Positions 16,318 through 24,296 of a stretch of 24,296 bases of DNA are shown here, piece after piece. The translations under genes and the position numbers were made by a program. This DNA is from Pseudomonadota bacterium (lineage in GTDB: Bacteria > Pseudomonadota > Gammaproteobacteria > GCA-001735895), in contig JACZQS010000003.1 in assembly GCA_022545625.1 (NCBI GenBank), forward strand, positions 1 to 24,296. The letters are read 5' to 3'. How positions within the stretch are numbered: the first letter of the stretch is position 1; every line of letters starts with the position of its first letter. Under the pieces are notes generated by a model. It was not told the origin of the DNA, made no database searches, and worked only from the letters and a program-made list of their open reading frames with translations.

Positions 16318-17844
16318 TTATTTCAAAACGGGCATTGAAAATTCGGCCTCGAGTCCCTTATCCTGCCAGCGAGAGGTGACCGTTTTCACCTTGGTGTAAA
16401 AACGCATAGCTTCCATGCCGTACTGATTATGATCGCCAAAGGCCGATGACTTCCAGCCGCCAAAGCTGTGAAATGCAAGGGGTACCGGAATCGGCACATT
16501 GATGCCAACCATGCCGACTTCGACCTTGTCAGCAAAGGTACGTGCCGCCGCGCCATCCTTGGTAAAGATCGAGGTGCCGTTGCCGTAGGGATGATCAGTC
16601 GCTAGCGCCATGCCTTCTTCAAATGAACCCGAACGCATGATTTGCAGTACGGGTCCGAATATCTCTTCCTGGTAAGACTGCATCTCGGGTTTCACCTGGT
16701 CGATCAGCGATCCTCCGAGGAAATAACCGTCTTCATAACCATCGCAAACGAAATCGCGGCCGTCGACTACCAGCTTCGAACCCTCATCCTGCGCCATCTG
16801 AATATATGACATTACTTTTTCGCGGTGTTGCTTGGTGACCAGCGGGCCCATTTCCAGGCCGCTATCGAGGCTCGGTCCGATACGCAGGGCCTCGACACGC
16901 GGCTTGAGGATTTCAATCAATTCATCGGCTACTTTATCGCCGACACAAACACCAACCGATATCGACATGCAGCGTTCACCGGCCGAGCCATAGGCCGCGC
17001 CCATTAACGCATTGGCAACGTCTTCGAGATCGGCATCCGGCATTATCAGCATGTGGTTTTTTGCCCCACCCATAGCCTGGCAACGTTTGCCGTTCGCTGT
17101 TGCGGTCGCGTAAACATACTGCGCTATTGCAGTTGAGCCGACGAAACTGACAGCCTTGATTCGCTCATCGTTGAGCAGTGTGTCGACCGCTTCCTTGTCT
17201 CCATTGACAACATTGAACACCCCCGGGGGTCCCCCGGCTTCAACAAACAACTCGGCCATGCGTAGCGGACAGGATGGATCTTTTTCGGACGGTTTCAATA
17301 TCACCGTGTTGCCGGTGACGATTGCCATGCCGGTCATCCATAGCGGAATCATCGCCGGGAAGTTGAACGGCGTGATTCCGGCTACCACACCCAGCGGCTT
17401 GCGCATCGAGTAGATATCTATGCCGTTGGCGACATTATCGGAAAACTCGCCTTTTTGTTGATGGGGTGCGCCGCAGGCAAATTCTACTACTTCGATACCG
17501 CGCAATACCGATCCCATCGCATCCTCGATTACCTTGCCGTGTTCCTTGCAGACGAGTTCGGCGAGCTCAGTCTGGTGCTCGTATAACAGCTGTAAAAATT
17601 TGGTCATTACCCGCGAGCGTTTTAATACCGACGTCGCCGCCCATGCCGGAAAGGCCGCTTCGGCTACTGCTATCGCAGCTTCAACTTCCGATTTTGAGGC
17701 GAGTGGGACTTCGGCCGATTTGACCCCCAGGGTGGGGTTGAAGATATCGCCGAAGCGGCCGCCACTAGCGGTAATTTTTTCTCCGTTGACGTAATGGTAT
17801 AACGCGGGGAAATTCGAGCTTAAGGCTTCTGCTGGCTGGCTCAT
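16318..17844 (-). CDS. mmsA: Methylmalonate-semialdehyde dehydrogenase (CoA-acylating)
   Basis: Oxidises methylmalonate semialdehyde to propionyl-CoA, and malonate semialdehyde to acetyl-CoA, with NAD and CoA; used in valine and beta-alanine breakdown. Aldehyde-dehydrogenase fold: oxyanion Asn161 in TPFNFPAMIPLW, NAD loop FVGSTAIAQYVY (234-245), catalytic Cys292 in GSAGERCMS, and EEIFGPVL further on. The usual catalytic Glu of ALDHs is replaced by Asn in MGGAKNH (about 258-264), as expected for the CoA-dependent family. At 508 residues it is full length. GGAG lies 6 bases before the ATG. No mmsB or other valine gene adjoins it. IolA of inositol breakdown is the same family, but no iol gene is near. 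Confidence 0.93.
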   Translation of the reverse strand: MSQPAEALSSNFPALYHYVNGEKITASGGRFGDIFNPTLGVKSAEVPLASKSEVEAAIAVAEAAFPAWAATSVLKRSRVMTKFLQLLYEHQTELAELVCKEHGKVIEDAMGSVLRGIEVVEFACGAPHQQKGEFSDNVANGIDIYSMRKPLGVVAGITPFNFPAMIPLWMTGMAIVTGNTVILKPSEKDPSCPLRMAELFVEAGGPPGVFNVVNGDKEAVDTLLNDERIKAVSFVGSTAIAQYVYATATANGKRCQAMGGAKNHMLIMPDADLEDVANALMGAAYGSAGERCMSISVGVCVGDKVADELIEILKPRVEALRIGPSLDSGLEMGPLVTKQHREKVMSYIQMAQDEGSKLVVDGRDFVCDGYEDGYFLGGSLIDQVKPEMQSYQEEIFGPVLQIMRSGSFEEGMALATDHPYGNGTSIFTKDGAAARTFADKVEVGMVGINVPIPVPLAFHSFGGWKSSAFGDHNQYGMEAMRFYTKVKTVTSRWQDKGLEAEFSMPVLK

Positions 17845-17883
17845 GACGGCTCCGTTCTAATCTGTGCTGGGAAAAGGACCGAC

Positions 17884-17907
17884 ATTATAGATAAGAAATT
17901 TATCTAT
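17884..17907 (-). promoter_or_regulatory. mmsA promoter with operator-like palindrome
   Basis: A perfect palindrome ATAGATAA-GAAAT-TTATCTAT (17887-17907) lies just upstream of, and overlapping by three bases, a -10 TATAAT on the minus strand (17889-17884). It fills the -35/-10 spacer, where a repressor or a MerR-type activator would bind. The mmsA ATG is 40 bases on. No good -35 box is visible. The regulator is unknown; the known Pseudomonas MmsR is of AraC type, which would prefer direct repeats. Confidence 0.55.
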
Positions 17908-17923
17908 TTCTACCTGCGGTGGC

Positions 17924-19795
17924 TTAGAGTTTTTTACCCCGTAACACCGAAACTCTTCGGTACAGGCTTTCTTGCGAGGCATCGGATGCCTCGATTGGAT
18001 CGCCGGCGACCAGTTCTATACGGCTAAACCAGCCCCGTGGAAACCAGCGTGTCATTGCTTTACCGTGTTTTCGGCTAAAGAAACTACCCCACAGCCCACG
18101 CAATGCAAGTGGAACGATCGGTACCGGATCTCGTTCGAGAATTCTTATAACACCCGATTTAAATTGCCCCATTTCACCCGAATCAGTAATTTTACCTTCG
18201 GGGAAAATACACACCAGTTCACCCTCTGCGAAAGCCTCGCTGATGCGGTTAAATGCCAGTTTCATCAACCCGGCATGTTCATTTGGCGAGGCAATCGGTA
18301 TAGCGTTTGCAGTCTTAAATATAAACGACAATATCGGTAGCTGATAGATACGGAAATACATCACGAAACGAATCGGACGTTTGATGCTGCCGGCCAGGAT
18401 TAGTGCGTCGACAAAACTGACGTGGTTGCATATTAGAAGAGCCGGTCCGTCGTCCGGAATCTTATCCAGGCCTGTTTTGTCCACGCGATATACCGTGTGG
18501 ATTAGCAGCCAGATTAACAGGCGCATGACGAATTCGGGCACTAGGGTGAAGATAAATAACGTTACTATCACGTTCATGATGGCCATGATTAAAAATAATG
18601 TCGATACCGTGACGCCGGTGGATAGAATGAACAGGGCGTAGAGAGCGGCAACGACCATGAATAATGCATTGAGCACATTGTTGGCAGCAATGATGCGTGA
18701 GCGTTTTTTCAGTTCGCTGCGCTGCTGTACCAACGCGTAAAGCGGTACGATATAGATACCGCCGGATACACCGAGCATAACGATATCAATCATCACGCGA
18801 ACACTGCTGCCATCGCGGATAAATGTCATGGGCCCGAACAATGTCTGATCGGGGGTGAGCGGCTGGCTGAAATAAATATCGGCGCCAAACAGGGTCAGAC
18901 CCAGTGCGCCTAATGGCACCAGGCCAATTTCGACAATTCGACCCGACAGGCGTTCACACAGAAAAGAACCTGCGCCAATGCCAATTGAAAACATTGCGAG
19001 CAGTAAAATATAAACTTGTTCATTACCGCCCAACTCGTAGCGAACGTAGTTGGGTAGTTGCGTAACATAGGTAATTCCAATAAACCAGAACCACGAGATA
19101 CCCAAGATCGAATAAAAAACGGTTTGATTCTGGTGCGCGTCGCGCAGGATACTGGCGGTTTGCTTAAACAGGTTAAAACTGACTTTTAATTCCGGTGATG
19201 CCGGGGGAAGTGGCGGAATCGAGCGACTGGTCAGGTATCCAATAATGGCCACGGATACGACCGCCAGGGAAAGCGTGGTGGTACCCAGGTCGAGGATAAA
19301 AACACTCGCTATCAATCCGAGAAGTATCGCCAGAAAAGTCCCAAACTCTACCATCGCATTGCCGCCCACCAGCTCCTCGCGGTGCAGGGCCTGCGGCAGT
19401 AAGCTGTATTTTACCGGCCCAAATAATGCCGACTGTGTACCCATTAAAAATAATATCGCGATCAGCAACCAGGAATTCTGCAAATAAAATGCTACCGCGG
19501 CAAATAGCATGATCAGGATTTCGAGCAGTTTCACACGTCGAATCAGGAATGATTTTTCATACTTGTCGGCGAGCTGGCCGGCAATCGGTGAAATCAGAAA
19601 AAATGGAAGAATAAAGAGGCCTGCCGCGATGTTGACCAGGGTATTACTCGAAGCCTGGGTCATATTGGCAGTTTGAAACGCAATAAAAATTGTCAGCCCG
19701 TTTTTGTACAGGTTATCGTTGAAGGCACCGAGCAACTGGGTCAGGAAAAAAGGCAGAAAGCGCCGAGTTTTAAGAAGCTTGATCGAATCGGGCAT
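17924..19795 (-). CDS. LplT-like MFS transporter fused to PlsC-type acyltransferase
   Basis: Inner-membrane protein likely to take up lysophospholipid and re-acylate it, as E. coli LplT and Aas do together. Residues 1 to about 410 form a major-facilitator domain with about 12 hydrophobic segments (FFLTQLLGAFNDNLYKNGL at the start; ADKYEKSFLIRR in the motif A loop). Residues about 430-623 form a glycerophosphate-acyltransferase domain with the HX4D box NHVSFVD (H458, D463) and FPEGK (531-535). The acyl-ACP synthetase domain that follows PlsC in Aas is absent and is not found downstream. I chose the ATG at 19795 (AGGA 9 bases upstream); a GTG at 19852 would add 19 residues that look unlike protein start of the family. 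Confidence 0.88.
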   Translation of the reverse strand: MPDSIKLLKTRRFLPFFLTQLLGAFNDNLYKNGLTIFIAFQTANMTQASSNTLVNIAAGLFILPFFLISPIAGQLADKYEKSFLIRRVKLLEILIMLFAAVAFYLQNSWLLIAILFLMGTQSALFGPVKYSLLPQALHREELVGGNAMVEFGTFLAILLGLIASVFILDLGTTTLSLAVVSVAIIGYLTSRSIPPLPPASPELKVSFNLFKQTASILRDAHQNQTVFYSILGISWFWFIGITYVTQLPNYVRYELGGNEQVYILLLAMFSIGIGAGSFLCERLSGRIVEIGLVPLGALGLTLFGADIYFSQPLTPDQTLFGPMTFIRDGSSVRVMIDIVMLGVSGGIYIVPLYALVQQRSELKKRSRIIAANNVLNALFMVVAALYALFILSTGVTVSTLFLIMAIMNVIVTLFIFTLVPEFVMRLLIWLLIHTVYRVDKTGLDKIPDDGPALLICNHVSFVDALILAGSIKRPIRFVMYFRIYQLPILSFIFKTANAIPIASPNEHAGLMKLAFNRISEAFAEGELVCIFPEGKITDSGEMGQFKSGVIRILERDPVPIVPLALRGLWGSFFSRKHGKAMTRWFPRGWFSRIELVAGDPIEASDASQESLYRRVSVLRGKKL

Positions 19796-19852
19796 TAAGG
19801 ATATTCCTGCTCGGTTAAAACTTGAGTCAGCTAAGTGTAGTACAGGCTGCAC

Positions 19853-20001
19853 ATTTACAAGCTGACCTTCCCCGGTGGCACACCGGAATGTTGAGTGAGA
19901 ATTCTACCTCTCCCGGGCTGAGATTCTACCTGAAAGCAGGCAGTAGTTGTTGGGAATCCAAATTTGTTCACAGCCGTAATTCAATCAGGCAGGTTAATAA
20001 T
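19853..20001. promoter_or_regulatory. Gap between hutG and the lplT-plsC gene with repeats
   Basis: About 150 bases. A perfect hairpin CCGGTG-GCA-CACCGG lies at 19872-19886 without a T-run. A direct repeat TGAGA(A)TTCTACCT lies at 19896-19909 and 19919-19931, end to end 22 bases apart (two helical turns). On the minus strand each copy shows TAGAAT, close to a -10 box, so they may be tandem promoters or regulator sites for lplT-plsC. No standard terminator for the hut operon is seen. Confidence 0.4.
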
Positions 20002-20784
20002 TCAGAGCCGCAATTCTAATATAACCCGCAAAATGCTCGCCAGGGTCACCCGGAGCTTTTCGGCCTTTTTAACATCGTAATCCCAGGGTGGCTTTTCCTC
20101 CATATAGCTGCATTGTGCCAGCTCCATCTGGATGGCGTGATAACCTGTTTGCGGATTCCCGTAATGACGTGTCGTCCAACCGCCTTTGAAGCGGCCGTTG
20201 GCGATGCAGGTGTATTTGGATGCCTGCGCGCAGATATTTTTGACAGTCGCCTCGATTGCAGAATCGCAGGACAGCCCGCTGTTGGTACCGATATTGAAAT
20301 CCGGCAACTTGCCGTCGAACAGATAGGGCAGCTGTGAGCGGATCGAATGGCAGTCATAAAGCACGACGTAGCCATGTTTTTGATGGACCCTCTCCAGTTG
20401 CTCGCGCAGGGTATCGTGATAAGGCGCATGATATTTGAGTCGACGCTCGCCGATTTCGTCTTCGCCAGGCTCTTCGCCTTCGCGGTAAATAGGGTCCCCG
20501 TCAAAGGCAGTAGTCGGGCAAAGACTGGTTGTGTTTTGCCCGGGGTATAGCGATACATCCGACGGGTCGCGGTTGACGTCGATCACGTAGCGATGAATCG
20601 GCGTGCTGAGCACCGTGGCGTTATCGATCAGGCCGTCGTACAGCCGCGTGATATGCCAGTCGGTATCTTCCATCGCACGACCTTTCGGGTTTAGACGGCT
20701 GAGTAAAGATTGTGGTATTTCGATACCCCCGTGTGGTTGCGCCAGAACAAGAGGGCTATCACCGATCGCCAGGTCAAGCTTCAT
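20002..20784 (-). CDS. hutG: N-formylglutamate deformylase, HutG
   Basis: Hydrolyses N-formylglutamate to glutamate and formate, the last step of the five-step histidine route. The 260-residue protein starts MKLDLAIGDSPLVLAQPHGGIEIP, where the PHGG segment is a likely zinc ligand. IDVNRDPSDVSLYPGQNT and the VVLYDCHSIRSQLP segment are typical of the N-formylglutamate amidohydrolase family. The ATG overlaps the hutH stop by 4 bases. HutF upstream agrees with the formylglutamate branch and argues against the formiminoglutamase type of HutG. Confidence 0.94.
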   Translation of the reverse strand: MKLDLAIGDSPLVLAQPHGGIEIPQSLLSRLNPKGRAMEDTDWHITRLYDGLIDNATVLSTPIHRYVIDVNRDPSDVSLYPGQNTTSLCPTTAFDGDPIYREGEEPGEDEIGERRLKYHAPYHDTLREQLERVHQKHGYVVLYDCHSIRSQLPYLFDGKLPDFNIGTNSGLSCDSAIEATVKNICAQASKYTCIANGRFKGGWTTRHYGNPQTGYHAIQMELAQCSYMEEKPPWDYDVKKAEKLRVTLASILRVILELRL

Positions 20785-22322
20785 AGTAACGGCAGCAAAT
20801 CGTCATCTTCGATTGCCAGTATGATGTCGCGTTTCATCACCATCTCCTTGACCCTGGCAATATCATCGGCCAGGTAGCGGTCATTTTCGAGGCGCTTGAC
20901 GCGTTCGCGAACGACCTGCATGACCTTTAGCAATGGCGGGCTGGTTTCTATCGGTGCACGAAACTCGATTCCCTGCACGCTGGTGAGTAGTTCGATCGCG
21001 ATGATACTGGCGAGATTTTGGTTCATTGCTTGCAGACGCCGGGCCGCGTGGCATGCCATCGAAACGTGATCTTCCTGGTTGGCGCTGGTCGGCGTGGAGT
21101 CGATCGAACAAGGCATGGCCTTATGCTTGTTTTCCGCCATTAATGCAGCCGAGGTGACCTCGGCGATCATGAAGCCCGAGTTCAAACCGGGATCGGGCGA
21201 TAAAAATGCAGGTAAGCCGAAGCTCTGTGCCGGATCGACCGTGATTGCGATACGCCGCTCGGTGATCGAGCCAATTTCAGCTATCGCCAGTGCGCATTGA
21301 TCGGCAGCAAAGGCGACCGGCTCCGCGTGGAAGTTGCCGCCCGATAATATCGATCCGTCCTCGATCACGACGATTGGATTATCGGTTACCGCGTTGGCTT
21401 CGATTTCAAGCGTGCTGCCGATCTGGCGTAACAAATCCAGGCAGGCCCCCATCACCTGTGGCTGACAGCGGATGCTATACGGGTCTTGCACGCGCTCGTC
21501 GTTACTCCGATGCGACTCACGAATCTGTGAGCCAGCGAGCAGACCGCGCAGCGCGGCGGCCGCATCGATCTGACCCTGTAATCCGCGCAAAGCGTGAATT
21601 TCCGGCCGAAATGGCGCGGTTGAGTCCATTAATGCATCGGTAGTCATCGCGCCCGAAACCAGGGCGGTTTGCGCCAGGCCCCAGCTATCAAATAGCGCTG
21701 CCAGTGCGAGAGCGGTAGATACCTGCGTGCCATTGATCATACCCAGTCCTTCTTTCGGGCCGAGTTCAAGCGGTTCGAGTCCGGCCGCTTTCAATGCTTC
21801 CGACGCCGGCATCGTTTTGCCTTTGTACATTGCATAACCTTCACCGAGAAGAACCGCGGTCAGATGGGCGAGCGGTGCCAGGTCGCCGGAAGCTCCGACC
21901 GAACCTTTTTCTGGCACCATCGGCGAAAGGCCGATGTGCAAAAATTTCTCGAGACGTTTTATCACCTGCCAGCGTACACCCGAGGCACCGCGGCCAAGCG
22001 ATATTATTTTCAGCAGCATCACCATGCGGACGATTTTCACGGGCAAAGCTTCGCCGACACCACAGCAATGCGACAAGATTAAATTGCGTTGTAATTGCGT
22101 AGTCTGCTCTGCCGGTATACGCGTACTCGCGAGTTTACCGAACCCGGTGTTAATGCCGTAAACAGCTTCGTCGCCGGCAGCAGCCTGTTGAACGATATGT
22201 GCCGCGGCATCGACCCGGTTCTTACAGGATTCGTGCAGATGGATCTCCGGGTCGTTACGATAAAACTGGCACAGTTGGTCGAGCGTTACCGATCCGGGGT
22301 AGAGCACAAGTTTCTCATTCAT
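20781..22322 (-). CDS. hutH: Histidine ammonia-lyase, HutH
   Basis: Removes ammonia from L-histidine to give urocanate, the entry step of histidine use. The MIO cofactor would form from A144-S145-G146 in GSVGASGDLAPLAHL. The catalytic Tyr55 lies in VYGINTGFGKLA. The family segments MINGTQVSTA, NPIVV and QEDHVSMA are present. At 513 residues it is full length. It follows hutF with a 9-base gap (the hutF stop TAA is followed by GGCAACACC) and AAGG there acts as ribosome site. It overlaps hutG at its end, so hutF-hutH-hutG are one operon. Confidence 0.98.
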   Translation of the reverse strand: MNEKLVLYPGSVTLDQLCQFYRNDPEIHLHESCKNRVDAAAHIVQQAAAGDEAVYGINTGFGKLASTRIPAEQTTQLQRNLILSHCCGVGEALPVKIVRMVMLLKIISLGRGASGVRWQVIKRLEKFLHIGLSPMVPEKGSVGASGDLAPLAHLTAVLLGEGYAMYKGKTMPASEALKAAGLEPLELGPKEGLGMINGTQVSTALALAALFDSWGLAQTALVSGAMTTDALMDSTAPFRPEIHALRGLQGQIDAAAALRGLLAGSQIRESHRSNDERVQDPYSIRCQPQVMGACLDLLRQIGSTLEIEANAVTDNPIVVIEDGSILSGGNFHAEPVAFAADQCALAIAEIGSITERRIAITVDPAQSFGLPAFLSPDPGLNSGFMIAEVTSAALMAENKHKAMPCSIDSTPTSANQEDHVSMACHAARRLQAMNQNLASIIAIELLTSVQGIEFRAPIETSPPLLKVMQVVRERVKRLENDRYLADDIARVKEMVMKRDIILAIEDDDLLPLL

Positions 22323-22331
22323 GGTGTTGCC

Positions 22332-23711
22332 TTAATCCGCGAGTTCATCGAGAGTTTGCCTGAATTTCTGTGCAATGGTTTCTTCATCGGTGTGGTGCCC
22401 CTGGTCGATTATTTTTTTGCCGCCGACGAATACCGACTCGACCAGGTTGGTGTTACCGGAAAATATCCAGCTATCGATCAAATCATCCTGTATGCGTCCG
22501 TAAAGACGCGGATGCTGTGTGTCCAGCGAGACAAAATCGGCACGATAGCCGGTTTCGATACGGCCGATTTTACGGCCACAGGCCAGTGCCCCGCCGTGTA
22601 ATGCGCCATCCAGTAAATTGCGCCCGGTATTCAGGTTTTGCGCTGACACCAGCAGGTTACGATTGCGCGTATTCAGGCGTTGACCATATTCGAGCCAGCG
22701 TAGCTCTTCTACCGGGTCGATCGAGATATGGCTATCAGAGCCGATCGCCCATCGCCCGCTAGCCTTGAAATAATCGACCGCGTTGAATAAACCATCGCCC
22801 AGGTTAGCCTCGGTGGTAGGGCATAATCCCACAACAGCGCCGCTTTTTGCCAGGGTCACGGTTTCCGCTTCGTTCATATGGGTGGCATGCACCAGGCACC
22901 AGTTCTGGTTGACCTCGAATTGATTGAACAGCCATTCGACCGGGCGCTGTTGGCTCCAGGCAAGGCAATCGTCGACCTCTTTTATCTGCTCGGCAATATG
23001 AATATGAATCGCAGCCAGGTTGCCGGGGCCACAGCTATTGATGACCTCGCTCAATAATGACTGGCTTATCGCCCGCAATGAATGGGGTGCGATTCCTACC
23101 GAAGTATTGGCATCTTTATTTGCAGCGGTTTGCAATGCTTCAACGATGCGCACAAAATCATCGGCCTCATTGAGGAAACGTTTTTGACCGGGCAGTGGTT
23201 CCGCCTCGCCAAAACCTGCGTAGCGGTATAATACCGGCAGTGCGGTGAAACCAAACCCAACCGAAGCGGCCGCATGCATACACTGCAAGCTCATTTCGGC
23301 ACGATTGGCGTAAGGTCGGCCATCGAGGTCGTGGTGCAGGTACTGAAACTCACCGACGCTGGTGTATCCCGCTTTCAGCATCTCGAGGTAGAGCTGCGCC
23401 GAAATATTGAATAGATGGTGCGGCTGAATTCGTTCAAGGTAGTGGTACATGACCTTGCGCCAGGTCCAGAAACTGTCAGCCGATTTCCCTGCTAGTTGCC
23501 CCGCGCGTTCACCCAGCCCAGCCATTGCGCGTTGATGCGCGTGCGAATGCACGTTCGGAATACCCGGAATCAGCAGATCGAGGCGCTCACCCTGCGTATA
23601 GGGTTTGGCCGTGCGCACACCGGCAATATTGCCCGCTTCGTCGAGGGTTATTTCGACCGACTCGGCCCAGCCGCCCGGGAGTAGTGCTGAAGCCGACCAA
23701 AGGGTATTCAT
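22332..23711 (-). CDS. hutF: Formimidoylglutamate deiminase, HutF
   Basis: Removes the imino group of formimidoylglutamate to give N-formylglutamate and ammonia. Amidohydrolase fold with metal ligands H55 and H57 in IPNVHSHAHQRAMAG, then HIHIAEQ, LVHATHMN and SDSHISIDP. The frame opens at a TTG at 23729, but the ATG at 23711 aligns with the start of Pseudomonas HutF (ALLPGGWAESV follows after 8 residues), giving 459 residues. First gene of the hutFHG operon, diverging from hutI. The -10 TATAAT at 23759-23754 gives a leader of about 40 bases. Confidence 0.95.
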   Translation of the reverse strand: MNTLWSASALLPGGWAESVEITLDEAGNIAGVRTAKPYTQGERLDLLIPGIPNVHSHAHQRAMAGLGERAGQLAGKSADSFWTWRKVMYHYLERIQPHHLFNISAQLYLEMLKAGYTSVGEFQYLHHDLDGRPYANRAEMSLQCMHAAASVGFGFTALPVLYRYAGFGEAEPLPGQKRFLNEADDFVRIVEALQTAANKDANTSVGIAPHSLRAISQSLLSEVINSCGPGNLAAIHIHIAEQIKEVDDCLAWSQQRPVEWLFNQFEVNQNWCLVHATHMNEAETVTLAKSGAVVGLCPTTEANLGDGLFNAVDYFKASGRWAIGSDSHISIDPVEELRWLEYGQRLNTRNRNLLVSAQNLNTGRNLLDGALHGGALACGRKIGRIETGYRADFVSLDTQHPRLYGRIQDDLIDSWIFSGNTNLVESVFVGGKKIIDQGHHTDEETIAQKFRQTLDELAD

Positions 23712-23753
23712 CACCGGGCGAACCTGCAATCGGGGAACTCGAAGTAAATTTCT

Positions 23754-23759
23754 ATTATA
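23754..23759 (-). promoter_or_regulatory. -10 box of the hutFHG operon
   Basis: A perfect TATAAT on the minus strand, about 40 bases before the hutF ATG. The -35 region is not well matched, as expected of a regulated promoter. The operator at 23811-23830 lies about 55 bases upstream of it. Confidence 0.5.
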
Positions 23760-23810
23760 TCCTCAATCATTGACCAATGGGTCTTGCGATGCCATTCCAA
23801 TCAGCGTACC

Positions 23811-23830
23811 ATAGTTGTATATACAAGTAT
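23811..23830. promoter_or_regulatory. HutC-type operator between hutF and hutI
   Basis: A perfect 12-bp palindrome TTGTATATACAA (23815-23826) sits inside a 20-base near-palindrome (9 of 10 arm bases pair). It closely resembles the TTGTATGTACAAG site bound by the GntR-family repressor HutC in Pseudomonas, which is released by urocanate. It lies 17 bases before the hutI ATG and about 55 bases upstream of the hutF -10 box, so it should block hutI directly. hutC is not in the window. Confidence 0.8.
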
Positions 23831-23846
23831 AGATATCATCGTTCGC

Positions 23847-24296
23847 ATGCCTCCTACTGTTTTTACCAACGCACGCATCACCACACTGACTGGTGAATCC
23901 GGCTATGGTCTGATCGACGATGCAGCCATGCTGATCGATGGCGACAGGGTCGAATGGGTTGGACCGATGGCTGAATTAAAGGCGGTAAAAGGCGCTGAAA
24001 TAATCGATTGCGGGGGCCGGCTTATCACCCCGGGCCTGATCGATTGCCACACACACCTGGTCTATGGTGGCGATCGGGCCGACGAGTTTGAACTTCGGCT
24101 CGAAGGCGCAAGCTACGAAGAAATTGCTAATAGTGGCGGCGGCATATTGTCGACTGTGAAGGCCACGCGTGAAGCTTCCGAATCCGAATTGCTGGCACAG
24201 GCCAGGCCCCGACTGGAGCAATTGCTGTCTGAAGGGGTTACCACGGTTGAAATCAAATCAGGCTATGGACTCGATGCCGAGAGCGAGATGAAGATG
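23847..24296 (+). CDS. hutI: Imidazolonepropionase, HutI, cut by window edge
   Basis: Opens the ring of imidazolone propionate to give formimidoylglutamate, the substrate of HutF. The first 150 residues are present. The amidohydrolase start PGLIDCHTHLVYGGDRADEF (metal ligands HxH) and the family segments SGGGILSTVKATR and GVTTVEIKSGYGLD are clear. The ATG at 23847 follows the operator closely, with no obvious Shine-Dalgarno. hutU probably lies further right; that is inferred from the pathway. Confidence 0.95.
   Translation, partial: MPPTVFTNARITTLTGESGYGLIDDAAMLIDGDRVEWVGPMAELKAVKGAEIIDCGGRLITPGLIDCHTHLVYGGDRADEFELRLEGASYEEIANSGGGILSTVKATREASESELLAQARPRLEQLLSEGVTTVEIKSGYGLDAESEMKM

Noticed and set aside
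19366..19373. One E. coli-type Chi octamer (CCACCAGC, i.e. GCTGGTGG on the minus strand)
   Set aside because: A single copy inside the lplT-plsC gene is compatible with chance, and Chi of this organism is unknown.
19796..19852. GTG start adding 19 residues to the lplT-plsC product
   Set aside because: The ATG at 19795 has an AGGA at good spacing and the MFS domain begins directly after it.
23712..23729. TTG start for hutF, six residues upstream
   Set aside because: No ribosome site and the ATG at 23711 agrees with the family N-terminus.
1..24296. Mobile elements, CRISPR arrays, tRNA or rRNA genes, defence systems
   Set aside because: No transposase, integrase, phage or Cas-like protein, no spaced repeat series and no tRNA-like cloverleaf was found; RecBCD is the normal housekeeping enzyme.

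Overview
The window reads as an ordinary chromosomal segment of a gammaproteobacterium of moderate GC content. The block thrB / polA - sRNA - engB - cytochrome c4 - dsbA has the same order as in Pseudomonas. The complete recCBD operon and the formylglutamate (HutF/HutG) route of histidine use also fit a pseudomonad-like or marine gammaproteobacterium. I cannot name the genus. I see no insertion sequence, prophage, CRISPR array, tRNA or rRNA.

Layout. 1-862 (-) is a homoserine kinase gene cut by the left edge. 1007-3706 (+) is polA. 3707-3960 is a non-coding gap that holds a well-formed small-RNA gene with its own promoter and intrinsic terminator, at the position occupied by Spot 42 in enterobacteria and ErsA in Pseudomonas. 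3961-4551 (-) is engB. 4647-5258 (+) is a di-haem cytochrome c4 and 5443-6069 (+) is dsbA, both exported. 6116-14762 (-) is recC-recB-recD, joined by 4-base ATGA overlaps. 15016-15924 (+) is an unrecognised 302-residue protein. 15988-16242 (-) is a small membrane protein. 16318-17844 (-) is mmsA, with a strong terminator behind it and a palindrome in its promoter. 17924-19795 (-) is an LplT-like transporter fused to a PlsC-type acyltransferase. 20002-23711 (-) is hutF-hutH-hutG. Diverging from it at 23847 (+) is hutI, cut by the right edge, with a HutC-type operator between the two.

How the genes work together. HutH, then HutU (not in the window), HutI, HutF and HutG would turn histidine into glutamate, ammonia and formate. 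One operator in the divergent gap could control both arms. RecBCD and PolA are the repair core. EngB serves ribosome assembly, and DsbA and cytochrome c4 serve the periplasm. The most interesting signal is the polA-engB small RNA. It has a sigma-E-like promoter (GGAACTT-N16-TCTATA), an 8-bp hairpin whose loop shows the anti-Shine-Dalgarno core CCUCCU, and an 11-bp terminator with eight Ts.
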